A stretch of DNA of 64,000 nucleotides, taken from assembly GCA_011800805.1 (NCBI GenBank), contig MPNW01000012.1, positions 378,208 through 442,207 on the forward strand, read 5' to 3'. Below the pieces are notes generated by a model. That model had not been told where the DNA came from. It saw only the letters and a list, made by a program, of their open reading frames with translations, and ran no database searches. Source of the DNA: Hirudo medicinalis (Eukaryota; Annelida; Clitellata; Hirudinida; Hirudinidae). The translations under genes were made by a program, and so were the position numbers. Shown in pieces: positions 1-11,942 of this stretch; within the stretch, counting starts at the first letter, position 1, and the number at the start of each line of letters is the position of its first letter.

Positions 1-208
1 TACTTGTACAAACAAAAGCAGTTCCAGATTTCACATTAAACTGATCATAAGCATAAACTTATAAGACTGTCTCTTCTAGCTTAAATGTAGCATAAAGAGG
101 TATTTTGTGTTTTATTGTTTTTTTTTTGTTGTGAAATTGTTAATCCGGCCCGCCACTAGTCTAAAATTTATACACTTGGCCCTCCGGCCAAAAAGGTTGG
201 CCACCCCT
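1..208. mobile_element. terminal fragment of a hAT-type DNA transposon
   Basis: The last 30 bases (about 179-208) read toward an end GGCCAAAAAGGTTGGCCACCCCTG. Its reverse complement begins CAGGGGTGGCCAACC, a terminus commonly seen in hAT-type elements. No transposase is visible in the window, so only one end is present. The other end lies outside the window or is lost. The hAT assignment rests on resemblance of the terminus only. Confidence 0.45.
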
Positions 209-362
209 GATATAGCGTATGAATTTTAGTATTCAAACGCCGAAACAGTAAATCCTCGAAGCTTCATTATCTCCAATTGTGCGCAGGCCTTTTGGCCATA
301 ATGCCCTGTCACAGATTATATTGTCTTGCCGTGTCCAGTCACCCTTCATTATAGTCAGGACG

Positions 363-1707
363 GAAACCATGAGGACACCTCATTATTTCGTGATAATCCG
401 CTAAACAAAAATTTGACTGTGGGGAAATTTTAGTATGTTGTGTAATTATATACGATTATCTCTTAAATTTTCGTCAAGATATTTTCACGCATTAATTTAC
501 AAATTCAGAAAACGTGATTTCGAGGCATCCAATAACCATGAAAGACACTTTCAAAAACCATCGCAAATGACTCAAATCTCGCGAAAAACAAGAAAAAAAA
601 ATTATTGTTAAGAAATAATGTTTCCTTTATTCTCAATAATTTTAAAACATCTGTTATACATTGATTTTATTAAGGTTTTTACGAATTTTCCATTCAGTTC
701 TTTCCAGGTTCCCTAATGACGTTTTTCGGGTCAGATTTTGACCGAAATTGCCTTCCATTGTTGCAAACCAGTCGTGACAACATTCCCCAGACGTTTTCTA
801 TAGTATTTAAGTTTGGGGAACAGGCTGGCCAACTCAAAACTTTCAAATTTCTGTTGTGGAAAAATGTCTTCGTAAACTTGGAAGTATGGATCATGGCATT
901 ATCTTGCTGGAAAATAAATTTTTTCCATAAGAAGCTTCACCAAAAGGCCAATTCATCCAGAAAGGCCAATTCAGTTAATCTTTCACTGGAAATTCCTCCC
1001 AAAATCATCACCGATCCTGCTCCATGATTTCGGCTAAAATATGTTTCTTTTTCTAACCTGAGGTCATACCAGTAGAACTTATGACCTCAGGTCCATCCAG
1101 GTTAAATTTCTTCTCATCTGACAAAATAATATTGCCCCAGCCATCGCTGTTGGAGAGCATGGTTTTGGTCCATTCCACTCTTGCCAACTTGTGATGGTTT
1201 TTAAGAGCTGGAATCTTTAATCTTTTTTTTTTCATAAAATAAAATATCACTTATCTCAAATAACTTAACAGTGTACTTTTAAAGATTTTTAAATCAAGTT
1301 CATTTCTAATTTGATTTGCTGAAAATTTACCTATAGAAGCCTTTCTTACCAGGAGTCTCTGCTGACGAATCGTCATTTTCTTGGGTCTTCCATGATTATT
1401 TTGTGTTCCATATTCCTCAGTAGCCTTTAAGTAGTTCCGGGCAACAGTCTTGGATCGATTGAGCTTTTTTACAATTTCCCTGATTGAATAATTTGCTTGT
1501 CTGAAGGCCTCAATCTGCCCCTCTCCTTGTTGGACAACATTTTACCTCCAGCTATTTATAAAACAGTAATTTTATAAACTTCAAATTAATTTTTAACTCT
1601 TTTTGTGTTTATGTATCGATAATATTTGCATAAAGTGCAATTTGATTGCATAACTATCGAAAATTTCAAGTTTTATTGGTTATAAGTAAGGATGTCCTCA
1701 TGGTTTC
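363..1707 (-). mobile_element. Tc1/mariner-like transposon, decayed
   Basis: A minus-strand Tc1-type transposase is readable in pieces. About 1540-1290 gives a helix-turn-helix region (SIREIVKKLNRSKTVARNYL, then a GRPKK hook). About 1250-1053 gives NIILSDEKKFNLDGPE with the first catalytic Asp. About 894-694 gives WPACSPNLNTIENVWGMLSR, the C-terminal Asp/Glu region. Frameshifts separate the pieces, so no intact protein can be made. Terminal inverted repeats are visible: GAAACCATGAGGACACC at 363-379 and its inverted partner at 1690-1707 (one mismatch). The interval of about 1.35 kb is slightly short for a full Tc1 element. Confidence 0.75.
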
Positions 1708-1713
1708 AAAACG

Positions 1714-3498
1714 GCCGTAAAATGCTATTTTGCATATTTTACAAGTTCTCCTTGTTAAATTTATTTGAAATTTTACGGGTCGTATTGTAGACAATAAAGT
1801 GATGTATAAAGTTATGTATAAAATGTTATGTACGTTTCACGATTCTTCTAGTTGTGTTCTCTATATTGATCCCTCCATTGGGTGCCAAAGCAGAAATCTG
1901 AATTACATACAAACTATTAAAAAAAATATTAATTTTATACTAACAAATTGTTTTTTACTGCAACATCTTTTATACGTTCCTCAATGATTAAAAATTCATA
2001 ATCATTGCTAATTGGTAAATTTATTCCTTCAGGAACATCAACATCATCATTAACACTGTTTTTCTGCTTTGTACATGCGAAATGTTCTCTTCATAATTTC
2101 CTGATTCCTGACTAACTGGTTAACTGCCTTCTCGAAATCTACATTGAAGGAATATATCAAGAATGAACATGAATTTAATTGACAATATTATAATAAGCTT
2201 AACTCACCAAACATACTATAATAGAAATCGATTCTTGGGAAGACAGCTGAGGTAATGGGGAATGAAATGACAGAGATGAGTCATGTAATATGGATTGAAA
2301 TGAATGAGGTAATGGGAATTTTGGATTTTTTTGAATTTTCTGTTTTCTAGGTGCTGAACGTACGGCCGCCTCTGTCTTTTTTTTCGTTGTTCCTAGAGTT
2401 TTTTTCTCGGTTTTAGTGTTATTTCCGGCTGTAATTACACTAATAACATTGGATATGTAATTTCTGTAATGGATTTCTTCTAACTAACAACAAAATAGTT
2501 TTATCAAGAGTTTCAAATTTTGCTGGTCTGTTTTCAATTGTTGTCTGTTATGAGTACTGTTCGAAGTGGACCAATACCATACGATATGCTAATGAGTACT
2601 TGTACTCGAATACTTGTAATCGTACTTGGACCCTGAGTACTTGTACTTAGACCTCCAGTACTAGTACTAGATGGATCCATCGCTTCATTGACACCTCAGT
2701 AGTCTCCTGCAGTCCCATAACGTTCGACCTGAACCTCTAGCGATTTTTGAACGTAAGCAGACTCATAAACATTGAGGATTTCACAAACTCTACTCTTGCT
2801 CCAACTCGCCTCCATCTCAACTTTCTCAGCATTGTCTTCTTCACCCAGTTCTTCACTCGATTCCTCACTGCATGCTCTGTTTTTCCCCAAAGTATTTTTC
2901 TTAGGTATTTTTAAGATTCTTTCATAAGCAGATTTAAAAAAATTTTTTTTTGGAGATGCATTCAAAGATTGTAGTTGGAGTTTCCATGTTTTCATTAGAT
3001 CGTGATGTCACTTTGCACATGATTACTGAACTACATGGCGTTTAAATATTTTATTTGTGCTTCAATTTTTCTAAGGACAATTGAGGGTTTGCTTTGAATA
3101 GTTTTTATTCTCATGATTGCTGTCGACAAGTTACAAGTTTCCCGGATAACAAACTACTAGGACGCTAGAGAGCGTTTATAAGAATTAATTGGGACCGAGG
3201 ATGGTTCGGATAATCGAAATGTCATACAAAGGGATGACAAACTTGTAAACACATATTTTAATAACGTAACACAAGAAAAACAGCATATTCACTATAAAAC
3301 ACGATATTTGCAATACAATTTGTATCTCTGGTACTATTTCGAATTCTAAAGACTTTCACACTGCGCCACCAATCGATAATTGAAAAATAAAGTAGTCGTC
3401 GCGGAATAAATTTCCTCTTTAATCCACTTTATAAATTTTTGTTGGGGCTAACAATTTCAATTACCCTATTGAAGCAGAGAGGATGCCATGGCCTGGAG
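1714..3498. other. intergenic; short palindromic repeats, no recognised gene
   Basis: No convincing gene is seen. At about 2591-2672 the motif GAGTACTTGTACT and its variants recur in both orientations; this looks like the subterminal repeat of a DNA transposon. A 99-residue minus-strand reading frame at 2696-2995 is acidic (runs of Glu) and resembles nothing I recognise. It could be a remnant of the same element. Confidence 0.35.
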
Positions 3499-5060
3499 CA
3501 GGGGCGGATCTAGAATACTTTGGCGGGGGCCGCACTCTGGAACCTAGACCTCTTAGGGTCAATCCCTAAACCTCTTGCTGATGCAAATATAAGCCGGCGG
3601 ATATTTTATAAGCCATATTGCTTATTGGGTTTTTTAATCTTTAAAAAATTAGTTATAAAATGGTTTCAGGTCTGTTATATTCAAAATTATTCAAAGTTAC
3701 AGTTTTATGAAAATGCAAGATGACCTAATCTACCAAAATTATCAACTATTGTTTCTACTGATCACACAGTGATCGGCTTATCTTTAAGAGCGCTTTGATT
3801 TTTTACGATAACTTTTGACTGAATTATTTTTTCAAACCCAAATTTCGATATGTTATTGATAGAAAAAGTTTATCAAATTCAGAAGTTTGTATGCAATCTG
3901 ATGACACCTTCCAGAAGTATGCGTTTTTCGCATTCGTCATATCTTTAAATTTCCTGTAATATAAAACAATAATAAGGATTCCAAATCATGTTATTAATTT
4001 AAATAAAGTGATTGCGATGTCCCTTCTTTTCTATTATATCAATACATCTTGACTTCGTTGATGCCACCAATTGTTCCAGGTATTCTTTTCGCAAGATTTT
4101 TCAGGCCTCAATTATCGCCTATTTCGACTTCTTAACAGTTAAATATTGTTTTCGATTGTGGTATACGTCTTATCAGAGTCCCCAAAACTATTTATATATA
4201 AAGGATATAGGGTTTAAGTCCGCAGAACACGCAGCCCATTCCATGATTTTCAGGAAGAAAAAAAGCCAACGTTTTCTTTCAGGTGTATCTTGATGGAAAT
4301 CAAAGTCATTTTCATGGTGAATTTTGGTAAAGGGAGTGAGAATGCCGAAGATGGTCTTGATATAGTCTTTGGAAGCGTGTTTTCCTCTCAGAAAAGCTAA
4401 TTCTGTCTGACAGTATGCTGAAAATCCTCTCCAAACCATTACAGAACATCTCCGAATTTTCTACTGCAATAAATCTCTTACTCCATCTCTAAATCATGCC
4501 AGTAATAGTGTCACCCATCAAGATCATAGATGTTAAACTTTGTTTCGTCTAGAATAATTACTGACTTCCCCATAATCAACCATATGTTTTGTCCATTCCG
4601 GCTGTCTATCCTCTTTCTTGAGGTATGGGAGTTTTTAACGGCATTGATATTAATTATGCAAATATGTGAAACAGCTCTTAAAAGATATGACGAACAAATT
4701 GGCACATCAATTTGCATTTCTTGTTAAAACATGTAATAAATTCGTTTTTAACTTTATTATAAGATTTCGTAATGATATTTATATTATATAACCAAATTTG
4801 AGGTTATAAAATTCATATTTAAGAAAGTTATGCGAAAAAATGTGACGCTCTTAAAGATATGACTACCACTATCGTCACTATACACCAATATCTTGATGTA
4901 TGTTTGTAAGGAATTGTCCATTGAGTCTGTCAGCTAGCATCGTAGACCGAAGATAAGTTTGTAAACTTTCGAGAGTCGAAAAACTTTTCATTGCCAGCTG
5001 TTGTGGATGGTCATACAGCCGAATTGAATAGAATCATTTTATAACAAGTCTCCTAAAGAT
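3499..5060. mobile_element. composite repeat, copy 1 (GGGGCGGATCTAG family carrying a Tc1-like element)
   Basis: The repeat opens with CAGGGGCGGATCTAGAA at 3499. Its flanks match a second copy at 11.94-13.1 kb over several hundred bases. Inside lies a minus-strand Tc1-like transposase remnant: 4717-4511 has the DETKFNIYDLDG stretch, and 4439-4188 begins MVWRGFSAYCQTELAFLRGK and ends WAACSADLNPI. The Tc1 part is bounded by inverted repeats, ATCTTTAAGAGCG near 3781-3793 and its inverse at 4846-4858. The Tc1 element therefore sits inside an older repeat, and the pair was later duplicated. Confidence 0.65.
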
Positions 5061-5359
5061 GTGATCACGCAGCAAATACACGAAAAGTGGTTCCGAAGTT
5101 TTCATAATCTTGATATAAAAATACATACCATACATGCACTAATGAATTTCTTTTGTTAATGTGATGTTCACTCTGAAATTAATTGCAAGATGGTAAGGAT
5201 GCTTCGAATATTTTCATTTAAGCTGAAAACTTCCATTGTCTCTTCAAATAACTTGCAATGATTATGTGGCTAAAAGAATGACTCTGAATTTAATTTACAT
5301 ATTCAAAGATCAAACCAAAATTAATAGTTTTTTTGGTTATTTCATTCCAAGTTTCGCAG

Positions 5360-8300
5360 ATCAGAAAGGTAATGGTATATGAAGGAGATATCGTAATGTT
5401 CAGATGGGACGATTTCTTTAGCGCAGGAATAGAGAAGGAATGTGACGAAGTGCAATATGAACTGTTTAAAGATCAAAAAAGGCATGCTGTTATCACACAT
5501 GTTACGGGCAAACTAAGTTTTTACGGGATCAGTCGCATCAATACTTATCGCGAAGGATTCGTCATTTTTGAGACATTTCAGATGGACTCTGGCTTGTACC
5601 ACTTAACTTCGTCTTGCAGCTGCACGAATGTAAAACGTTCCGATTGGACCATTCAAATTGAAGTATTCAAAATCGGTTAGCTTATCAGATTCAATTATTC
5701 ATAACTTTATTCAAATGATATGTTCAAGATAACCTTTGTGGCAAATATTGAGACCAGGGAATCATTTCAGCTGTTTTCAGAGAGAAGAAGGGTGGGGCGT
5801 TTCGCTTTATATTCAGAACGGACGTTAATAAACAACAGCGATGTCTACGTATATATATATATATATATATATATACTTATATGTATGACATATTATGAAC
5901 TTATATATTTGTTTCGTTATCGAGGTTGGGCTAGCTCCCCAATCGTGATTAAAACCAAGCTGCTAAAAGTCCGAAAAAGAAATTATGCCCCCCCCCCAAG
6001 GTACCAGCCGAAAGGAGAGGGAGTATGACGGACCACCAATGGACTCAACGGATATCGACCCTGCTTCCAATGGACTTCAGATTTTGAATAACGCCCCGGG
6101 CAATGGCGTGCCAGTTAGCAGGTGTACGTATGGAAGAACATTCTCGACCGAGAGGGGACTCAAGATCCATAAAACAAAGATAAATTGAGGGTATGAGGCA
6201 TCGAGACAGCGTACTAAGAAAAAAACTACTTAAAACCTACCTGTTCAGTCGATCGTCCTGAATTCAATTTTTGATTGTGTTTGTTTTTAATCATTACTTT
6301 TTTCAGCGCTTCTTCCAGTCATCGGTTGCCCTCTACTGTAGGAACTCTAGTCTGTGACGGCCACTAAGGTCCATCGTTGTAGAGTACAAGCTCTCTAAAA
6401 TAAGAACGCAGTGGATGCTCAAAAACTCCGCGGACAGCAGGATCCGCGAAATCAAGCGGAATCAAGGAAATTCCGAGCGCAGAATGAGATCGATGAATCA
6501 GTAGCCGTGCTGATGTTCGAGGAAGTAAGATGTCCTATCCAGACGGGCCGTCATGATGTTGGATGGAACCACCTTCCAAAATGGTGGAATTCCTCTGCGA
6601 GCCCATCAGTCAGAGCCGCTATGATTAGCCAGGAAAGGAGGCGAAAAGTGGAACAATACCGAATCACGAAGGCAGTACAGCAAGCACAGCAGGGTAAGTG
6701 GACAACGTGGGAAGACATGGTATAACGATCCCTTACCTAGAGCGATGTTTGGAAAATGTCCCCTCTCCGGCTTGCCTTCGCGATAAGGTCAATGTACGAC
6801 CAGTTGCCCTCCAGGGACAATTTGCAGAGATGGGGTTTGGTGTAAGACGCCACTGCATCATGTGCTTAATAATTTCACATATGCCATTGCCAATGGTCGG
6901 CATACGTGGCGACATAACCAGGTTCTTCGAGAAGTGTGTGAGGCCGCAAAAACAGCAGTTTCCAAGGCAAACTCGCGACGATCGCTAATCAGCGGAAGAT
7001 TTATTTCTTGCGAGGCTTCTCACACCTCTACAATAAGAGATGTCAAACGCCCAGGAGAGACATTCTTGCAGAGGCAAACGACTGGACCATCACAGCCGAC
7101 ATAGAAGGGATGAGGCACTACCCCCAGGTGCTGGTAGAAAGTGACAAGAAGCCGGACATGGTGCTCGTGTCGCCGTCGACGGATGTCATCATTCTGGTGG
7201 AGCTGACGGTACCATGGGAGGTCAAACTTCATTATAGCAAAGCGCTCAAGGCGGAAAAGTATGCAGATCTGTCGATGGACCTGGAAGCGAAAGGCTACAG
7301 AATTGACCTCTTCCCTAACGAAGTTGGCGCAAGGGGCATAGTCGGCAGGTCGACTTACTCCTTCCTCACTAAGATTGGATTGTCTAGCCGAGAAAGAACA
7401 AAGGCTATGACAAGGATGTCTGAGGCTGCAGAAGCGTCCTCATTCTGGATCTGGAAAATGAGAGGCCAGAAGAAGTCTTCCGAAGTCACTGCATGAAAGC
7501 CGTCAATCTCCGGTGTCAATGATCCACCGAAACGACGGGGCCAACTCCTTGGCCGAGAGATACGGCAGTGTCGGAAAAAACTGGCTGGCCGCGTGCTCGC
7601 AAATTACTATCGACCGTCCAAATGGAGTCGAATAAAAGCCCGTGGCCGAGTCCCGAAAAAATTCTATCTCCCGACTGCCGCTGCAAAGAAAATTTAGGCC
7701 CCAGTTTACATATATTACGTGCACGGCGTGAAGAAGCCACCGAGAGCTTTCATGGCCGCTGGGGCCACTGAAAGGCAACTGGGGCGGACCGATCGACACA
7801 AGAAGGCCAAAGAGAACCTCGCGAGTCGAATGTTGTCGGTTTCCAAGCGGTGCAGTAAGCGACATAAAGAAGCCAATGAGAACTTTCATAGTCGCTCCAG
7901 TCCAGGCAATTAATGATCGGCATAAGAAGGCCAGCGGGAGCCTCGCATAGCGCTGGGTCCGAAAGATTACAACCGACATGGACATCTGGCTGATCACCGG
8001 ATGCGGCCGCCCCACGAAAGCGTAAGGATTCTTAGGGCCTCCGTTTGAAGACGGAGGAAACTCCTCTGAGGATCCCTGTCGGAGCTCCAAGGAGGAGTTT
8101 AAAGAAACTTTTGTTTTTCTTTTGTTGTTGTCCTAATCATCACTTTATGTCATTACTACTGCTACTGTCACCGCCACCGCCACCAATACTACTACTACTA
8201 CGATGCCTGCGTCTAAGTTTTGCTTAATTTCGTTTTTAGTTCCAACTAAATTAGTATTTATTTTATATAATTAGGAGAATTCATGACGATAAGATTTGAA

Positions 8301-9794
8301 CATATATGCTTTTTAAGCCATTCAAACGAATGTGGTCGAAATGAAGAAAATATTTGTTGGAGAGGAAGTTGAGATTGTTCATCATGAGGATGTTTCCTGT
8401 TCCTTCCAGGAAATCACATGGACAAGAGAAAATGAATTTGTTTTCTCGTACAGTTTTGAAACACAATTATTTATTTTAAGTCAACTGACGCAGTATTCTC
8501 ACATAGAACCAACCAATCCATTCATTTTAAAATATCCACAAGTAAGTGGCAACCATTCTGGAATTTACCGTGTGAATCTGAAATGTGGTGACGCCATTAT
8601 TACTTCAAAAATTGATATAAAAGTCCTGAAAATCAAAGGTTGGTTCATGTGATTTTGAAATGAATAAATCAAAAATGGTCTAATTCCTGACCATTGATGT
8701 TATTATTTAAATGGTTTTACGGAAATTTAATTAGATCTCGCAAGTGATTTTACATTGGGTATAAATACCTCAAGAACGAAACATTGCATTAACCGGACTT
8801 ATTATCTTCCATGGAATGTCTCAATTATTGAATATCTTGAGACCCTGAAATTGGATGGATTTGAAGAGGTTCACTTTTCATTGAGATTTTGGAGCATTAG
8901 AAACATTTTCCAACCATGGCAGAGACCGCTTCTGAAGAACAGGATTTGTTTGAAAATGAATGAATTCAATGCCATCAAAAGTTGGTACAGTTGAATAAAC
9001 ATTTGGAAGACCTTGGATAACTGAAACATTTTTTACAGATATATTTTCTCATTTTTTCCAAATAAAATTTCTGCAAGGCGAGCACCTCGGACTGTACATA
9101 TTGAAGATTACATTAAGATACCAAAATCGATTAATTCACCTTGCTCCTCTGTTCTATATTCTTTCTTTTGTTGAGATTCACACTACATCCGACATCACAA
9201 GTAATTCTAATATCAACATTTATGTGTACAGAATATGTATCTTTTTTAATGTTATGAATAACATTTTACTACTAGCTATTTCATCTCCAAGTACCATCAC
9301 GTCCGAGGAAATGTGCCTCTCAAAGACAGGATTTCCATATTGCCTATTGAGGCTTGGCAACAAACCAGATTTATTAAAAATATATTTCATATATGAGAAA
9401 CAATTTGAAGACTGTAATTATTGGACAATTGCAAAGATGAATATGAGGGTGCCTTTTGACTATTTTGAACGAAACATCCTTTAACGTTTAAATAGGCGAC
9501 ATTTTCTTACAGATTTACTGTGACAACCAAATGGAAACATACAATTTCAATTTATCATCGCATGATCAAATAGATTTTTCACCTAAGGGAAATTCAAGCT
9601 TTCTAATAGAAAGCTTGAGAATTTCAAAAGGTGGAAACACTGCATATAATGTTATGGTTATTCAATTTCATCCATGGAAATACCCAGCACCCCAGTGCCT
9701 TCTCAGCATTATCACAAGCCTGAACTGGACTTACACTCCAAACTTGTCAAATACAGTGGCTTACAGCATTGTCATCGCTTCGATAGAAACTTGA
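5360..9794 (+). CDS. multi-exon gene with two Ig-like domains (5' end not resolved)
   Basis: Six coding exons join in phase (5360-5675, 8318-8638, 8735-8980, 9039-9200, 9276-9448, 9513-9794) to give about 499 codons ending in TGA. Exon 1 encodes an Ig V-like domain with strand-F signature FQMDSGLYHL. Exon 2 encodes a second one (CSFQEITW, then NHSGIYRVNLKCG). Exons 3-6 are Cys- and Asn-glycosylation-rich (SNTSR-like sites, NLSS, NWTY) and unlike any family I recognise. No membrane segment is seen in the visible part, so the product may be secreted or be anchored by an unseen part. The first exon enters in phase 0 from an acceptor, so a signal-peptide exon probably lies upstream. Intron 1 (5676-8317) holds a retroelement. 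Function unknown; a recognition or adhesion role is only a guess from the Ig fold. Confidence 0.6.
5849..5875. repeat. (TA)n microsatellite
   Basis: An uninterrupted TA run of about 27 bases sits just 5' of the retroelement in intron 1 of the Ig-like gene. It may have been the insertion target. Confidence 0.9.
7008..7496 (+). pseudogene. endonuclease-domain remnant of the retroelement
   Basis: This is an open frame of 162 residues. The core is KPDMVL, about 15 residues, then VELTVPWE, followed by KYADL and a GARG motif. The spacing of Asp, Glu and the basic residue is that of restriction-like endonucleases used by site-specific non-LTR elements. The frame is intact over this part only; upstream segments are frameshifted. 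Confidence 0.55.
7725..7960 (+). repeat. imperfect tandem repeats of about 60-68 bp in the retroelement tail
   Basis: The segment AAGAAGGCCA(A/G)(A/C)G(A/G)GA(A/G)C(C/T)T recurs near 7731, 7799, 7865 and 7924, each time followed by a TCATxGCCGC- or CGCGAG-like stretch. Spacing falls between 59 and 68 bases. The array lies between the endonuclease frame and the microsatellite-like 3' end of the element. Confidence 0.6.
8153..8207 (+). repeat. (ACT/ACC)n trinucleotide tract
   Basis: An imperfect trinucleotide run (actactgctactgtcaccgc, then accgccaccaatactacta) ends the retroelement block. Its position suits a slippage-prone 3' tail of a non-LTR element. Confidence 0.7.
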
Positions 9795-11421
9795 CTCCAC
9801 CAATCCCATGATAACATTATTTTAGATCGCAAGAGATGCAAGTAAATCTGAAAACCTTGTCATTTCTAATGTTTATTGAATTTGTCATGAACAATTATTT
9901 ATTTTCTATTAACTTTTCAGGACTATTCAGAGATTCTAATGATCAAAAAATCAAAATTGGGAGAAATGTAGTTATAATTTGAGTAACATCCAGATTTCCC
10001 TCGCAAAGTTGCAAACTAATAACACATACCTGCTTAACTTTAAGTTCAGAAAACATCGAAGCCCAAAACACCAAAATAGTTAAAGCAATGAACCAAAACA
10101 TTATAATCTCGTAGAGATATAATTGTAGACAATTAGACAAAAACAGACACTTATTCAAACGGTTTATTACCGGACATACTAACTACAAAACAAAGACTAG
10201 AAGTAGAAATTCGGAGAGTTGCCACTCCCAGTTCTCCTAGGTTTAAATTAAGTTAACAGATTATAGTGGTTCTTAAGGAACCCTGATAATATAATGTAAT
10301 CAATCTTTAAGGTCGTTAGCTTACTTAGTGACTTTAGTGACTAGGCTTCACATAAGCTTGTAATTCACACTCTGGTCCTCAGAATTGCTTGGAAAGGGGT
10401 TCACAACAAAAAGGACGTGATGAATGCGGCCCCATGGCCATTACATAAGCTCATTCACTGTGCTCTGGCAAAAACCCTACTGGTTGCTCAAGAAAGTCTG
10501 AGGAAGGATATAACACGCTGGCGAATATCTTAAACGACCTCTGATCCGAGCAAAGACTACGTGTCGTAAACCTCAGTCTGCTACGACTGCAAACTCAACT
10601 GGGTAAAAACTAAAAGAATGAAAAAAGAGGATATGGCTACGTGTGGCAGGTACCTCCGCTGGTATCATGACGTAAAAGGCATGTGCTTAAATGTAGAGGT
10701 GATTGGGTTCGTTGTTATCCCTTTATCCAAAATATCCCTTTATCGCCTGCATCCAATGATGACGATGAAGATGATAAATTTCAAAATTAAAAAAAAAAGA
10801 AAAATTTTACTGGATTTCAATTGCCTTAACGCTATGCTGAAGCAAATTCATGTTTAAGCAGATTTGCTAAGGGGTCGTCTATTAATTAAGTCAACAAATT
10901 TATTTTCCCTCTCCCTTGTCAAAAATTGTCACTTTTAAAGAGCCCCCTATCAAAATTATGTCCAAAAAAAACTGATAACCCACTAAAAATGTTTTTTACA
11001 ATTTTAATTTGTACTTTGCAACACTTTGAATTTGAGACTATTTTATTTTGAAAGTAAATAAAATAATTGTTAAACTGAATATTATTGTCAATTTTTTAAT
11101 GTCAACTTCTATCATCTTCCCATTGGAATGTCAAATGTTCCTCTATTGTAACAATTGGCGTAGTATCAGAGTCATCATTTCCATAATTTTGTTGAACTGA
11201 TAAACCAGACAAATCAATATCATCGTCATCTAACCATTTGGCTCATAAAATCAGACTATTCCTTGTGTGCAATAATTGCCATCAGCTCTTTGTTATTTGG
11301 TAACCACTCGAATTGGCTGAAGGTTTTTTTATTGATAAACAGGTGTTAATTTGTTGTGTCCATGATAGCGTTGTCGATAATGTCGAGCATGTTTTTCTAA
11401 CATGAATTTTTCTATTATGAA
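9795..11421. other. intergenic, no recognised feature
   Basis: This is the 3' flank of the Ig-like gene. Reading frames are short and look like chance. I see no gene, RNA or clear repeat here. Confidence 0.4.
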
Positions 11422-11597
11422 CAGGGCCGCCGACAAATTTCGGGCTCCTAGTAGGCATAGCAGCCACGGGCCCATATGTTGTCAATTTGGTAATGGAAAA
11501 ACAAAAAAAAAGGTCATGATAGTAAAATTTCAATACTTTAAAAACCGGGCGGGCCCCTAAAAATTACCGGGCCCTTGTCCCCCTCACATCGGCCCTG
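11422..11597 (+). mobile_element. short MITE-like element, copy 1
   Basis: It is bounded by CAGGGCCG and its inverse CGGCCCTG, 176 bp in all. The interior has an A-rich centre flanked by GGGCCC-type blocks (CGGGCGGGCCCC, CGGGCCCTTGTCCCCC). Two related copies lie at 45593-45739 (reverse) and about 48615-48760. There is no coding capacity. No target duplication is obvious. Confidence 0.65.
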
Positions 11598-11942
11598 CTC
11601 GTGTGGAAACAAAGAGCTTACAGATTTTTCAAAGCATTGACTACTGAACTGAAGGACTAACAGTAATGTTATGAATCCATCTGTTAAAATTTAGAATTTT
11701 TATCACATAAAAAAACATTGTTGATGTCAATCAATCTCCCCCTTATCGAGAATTGTCAAATTTTTTCAACCCCCGTATTTTGGTGACATAATTTTTGGAT
11801 CGCCCCTAAAGAATTACTTGTTGAAACCTTGTGTATGAGGCATCTCTGTTGATTGATCACGAGTTTCTTGTGTCTACCAAAGTCATTCTTTCTTCATATA
11901 TCCCAGGATCTTTTAAATAATGCCTGATGACAGTTTTGGACC

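Larger units (their letters stand above)
5930..8210 (+). mobile_element. non-LTR retroelement with R2-type domains, reverse transcriptase missing
   Basis: This GC-rich block differs from its AT-rich surroundings. The reading frame at 5985-6187 ends with a C2H2-like segment GRTFSTERGLKIHKTKI, as at the N-terminus of R2/NeSL-type elements; one Cys of the finger appears replaced. At 6733-6990, spread over frames, come LPSPA-like and GRHTWRHNQVL segments, typical of the end of such polymerases. The frame at 7008-7496 carries KPDMVLVSPSTDVIILVELT followed by PWE, which fits a PD-(D/E)xK endonuclease. The hundreds of residues of reverse transcriptase expected between these parts are absent, so the copy is internally deleted. 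The block lies wholly in an intron. Family assignment is from memory of the motifs. Confidence 0.6.

Noticed and set aside
7503..8090. 195-residue minus-strand frame opposite the retroelement tail
   Set aside because: It is the antisense of a GC-rich repeat array, with no recognised domain.
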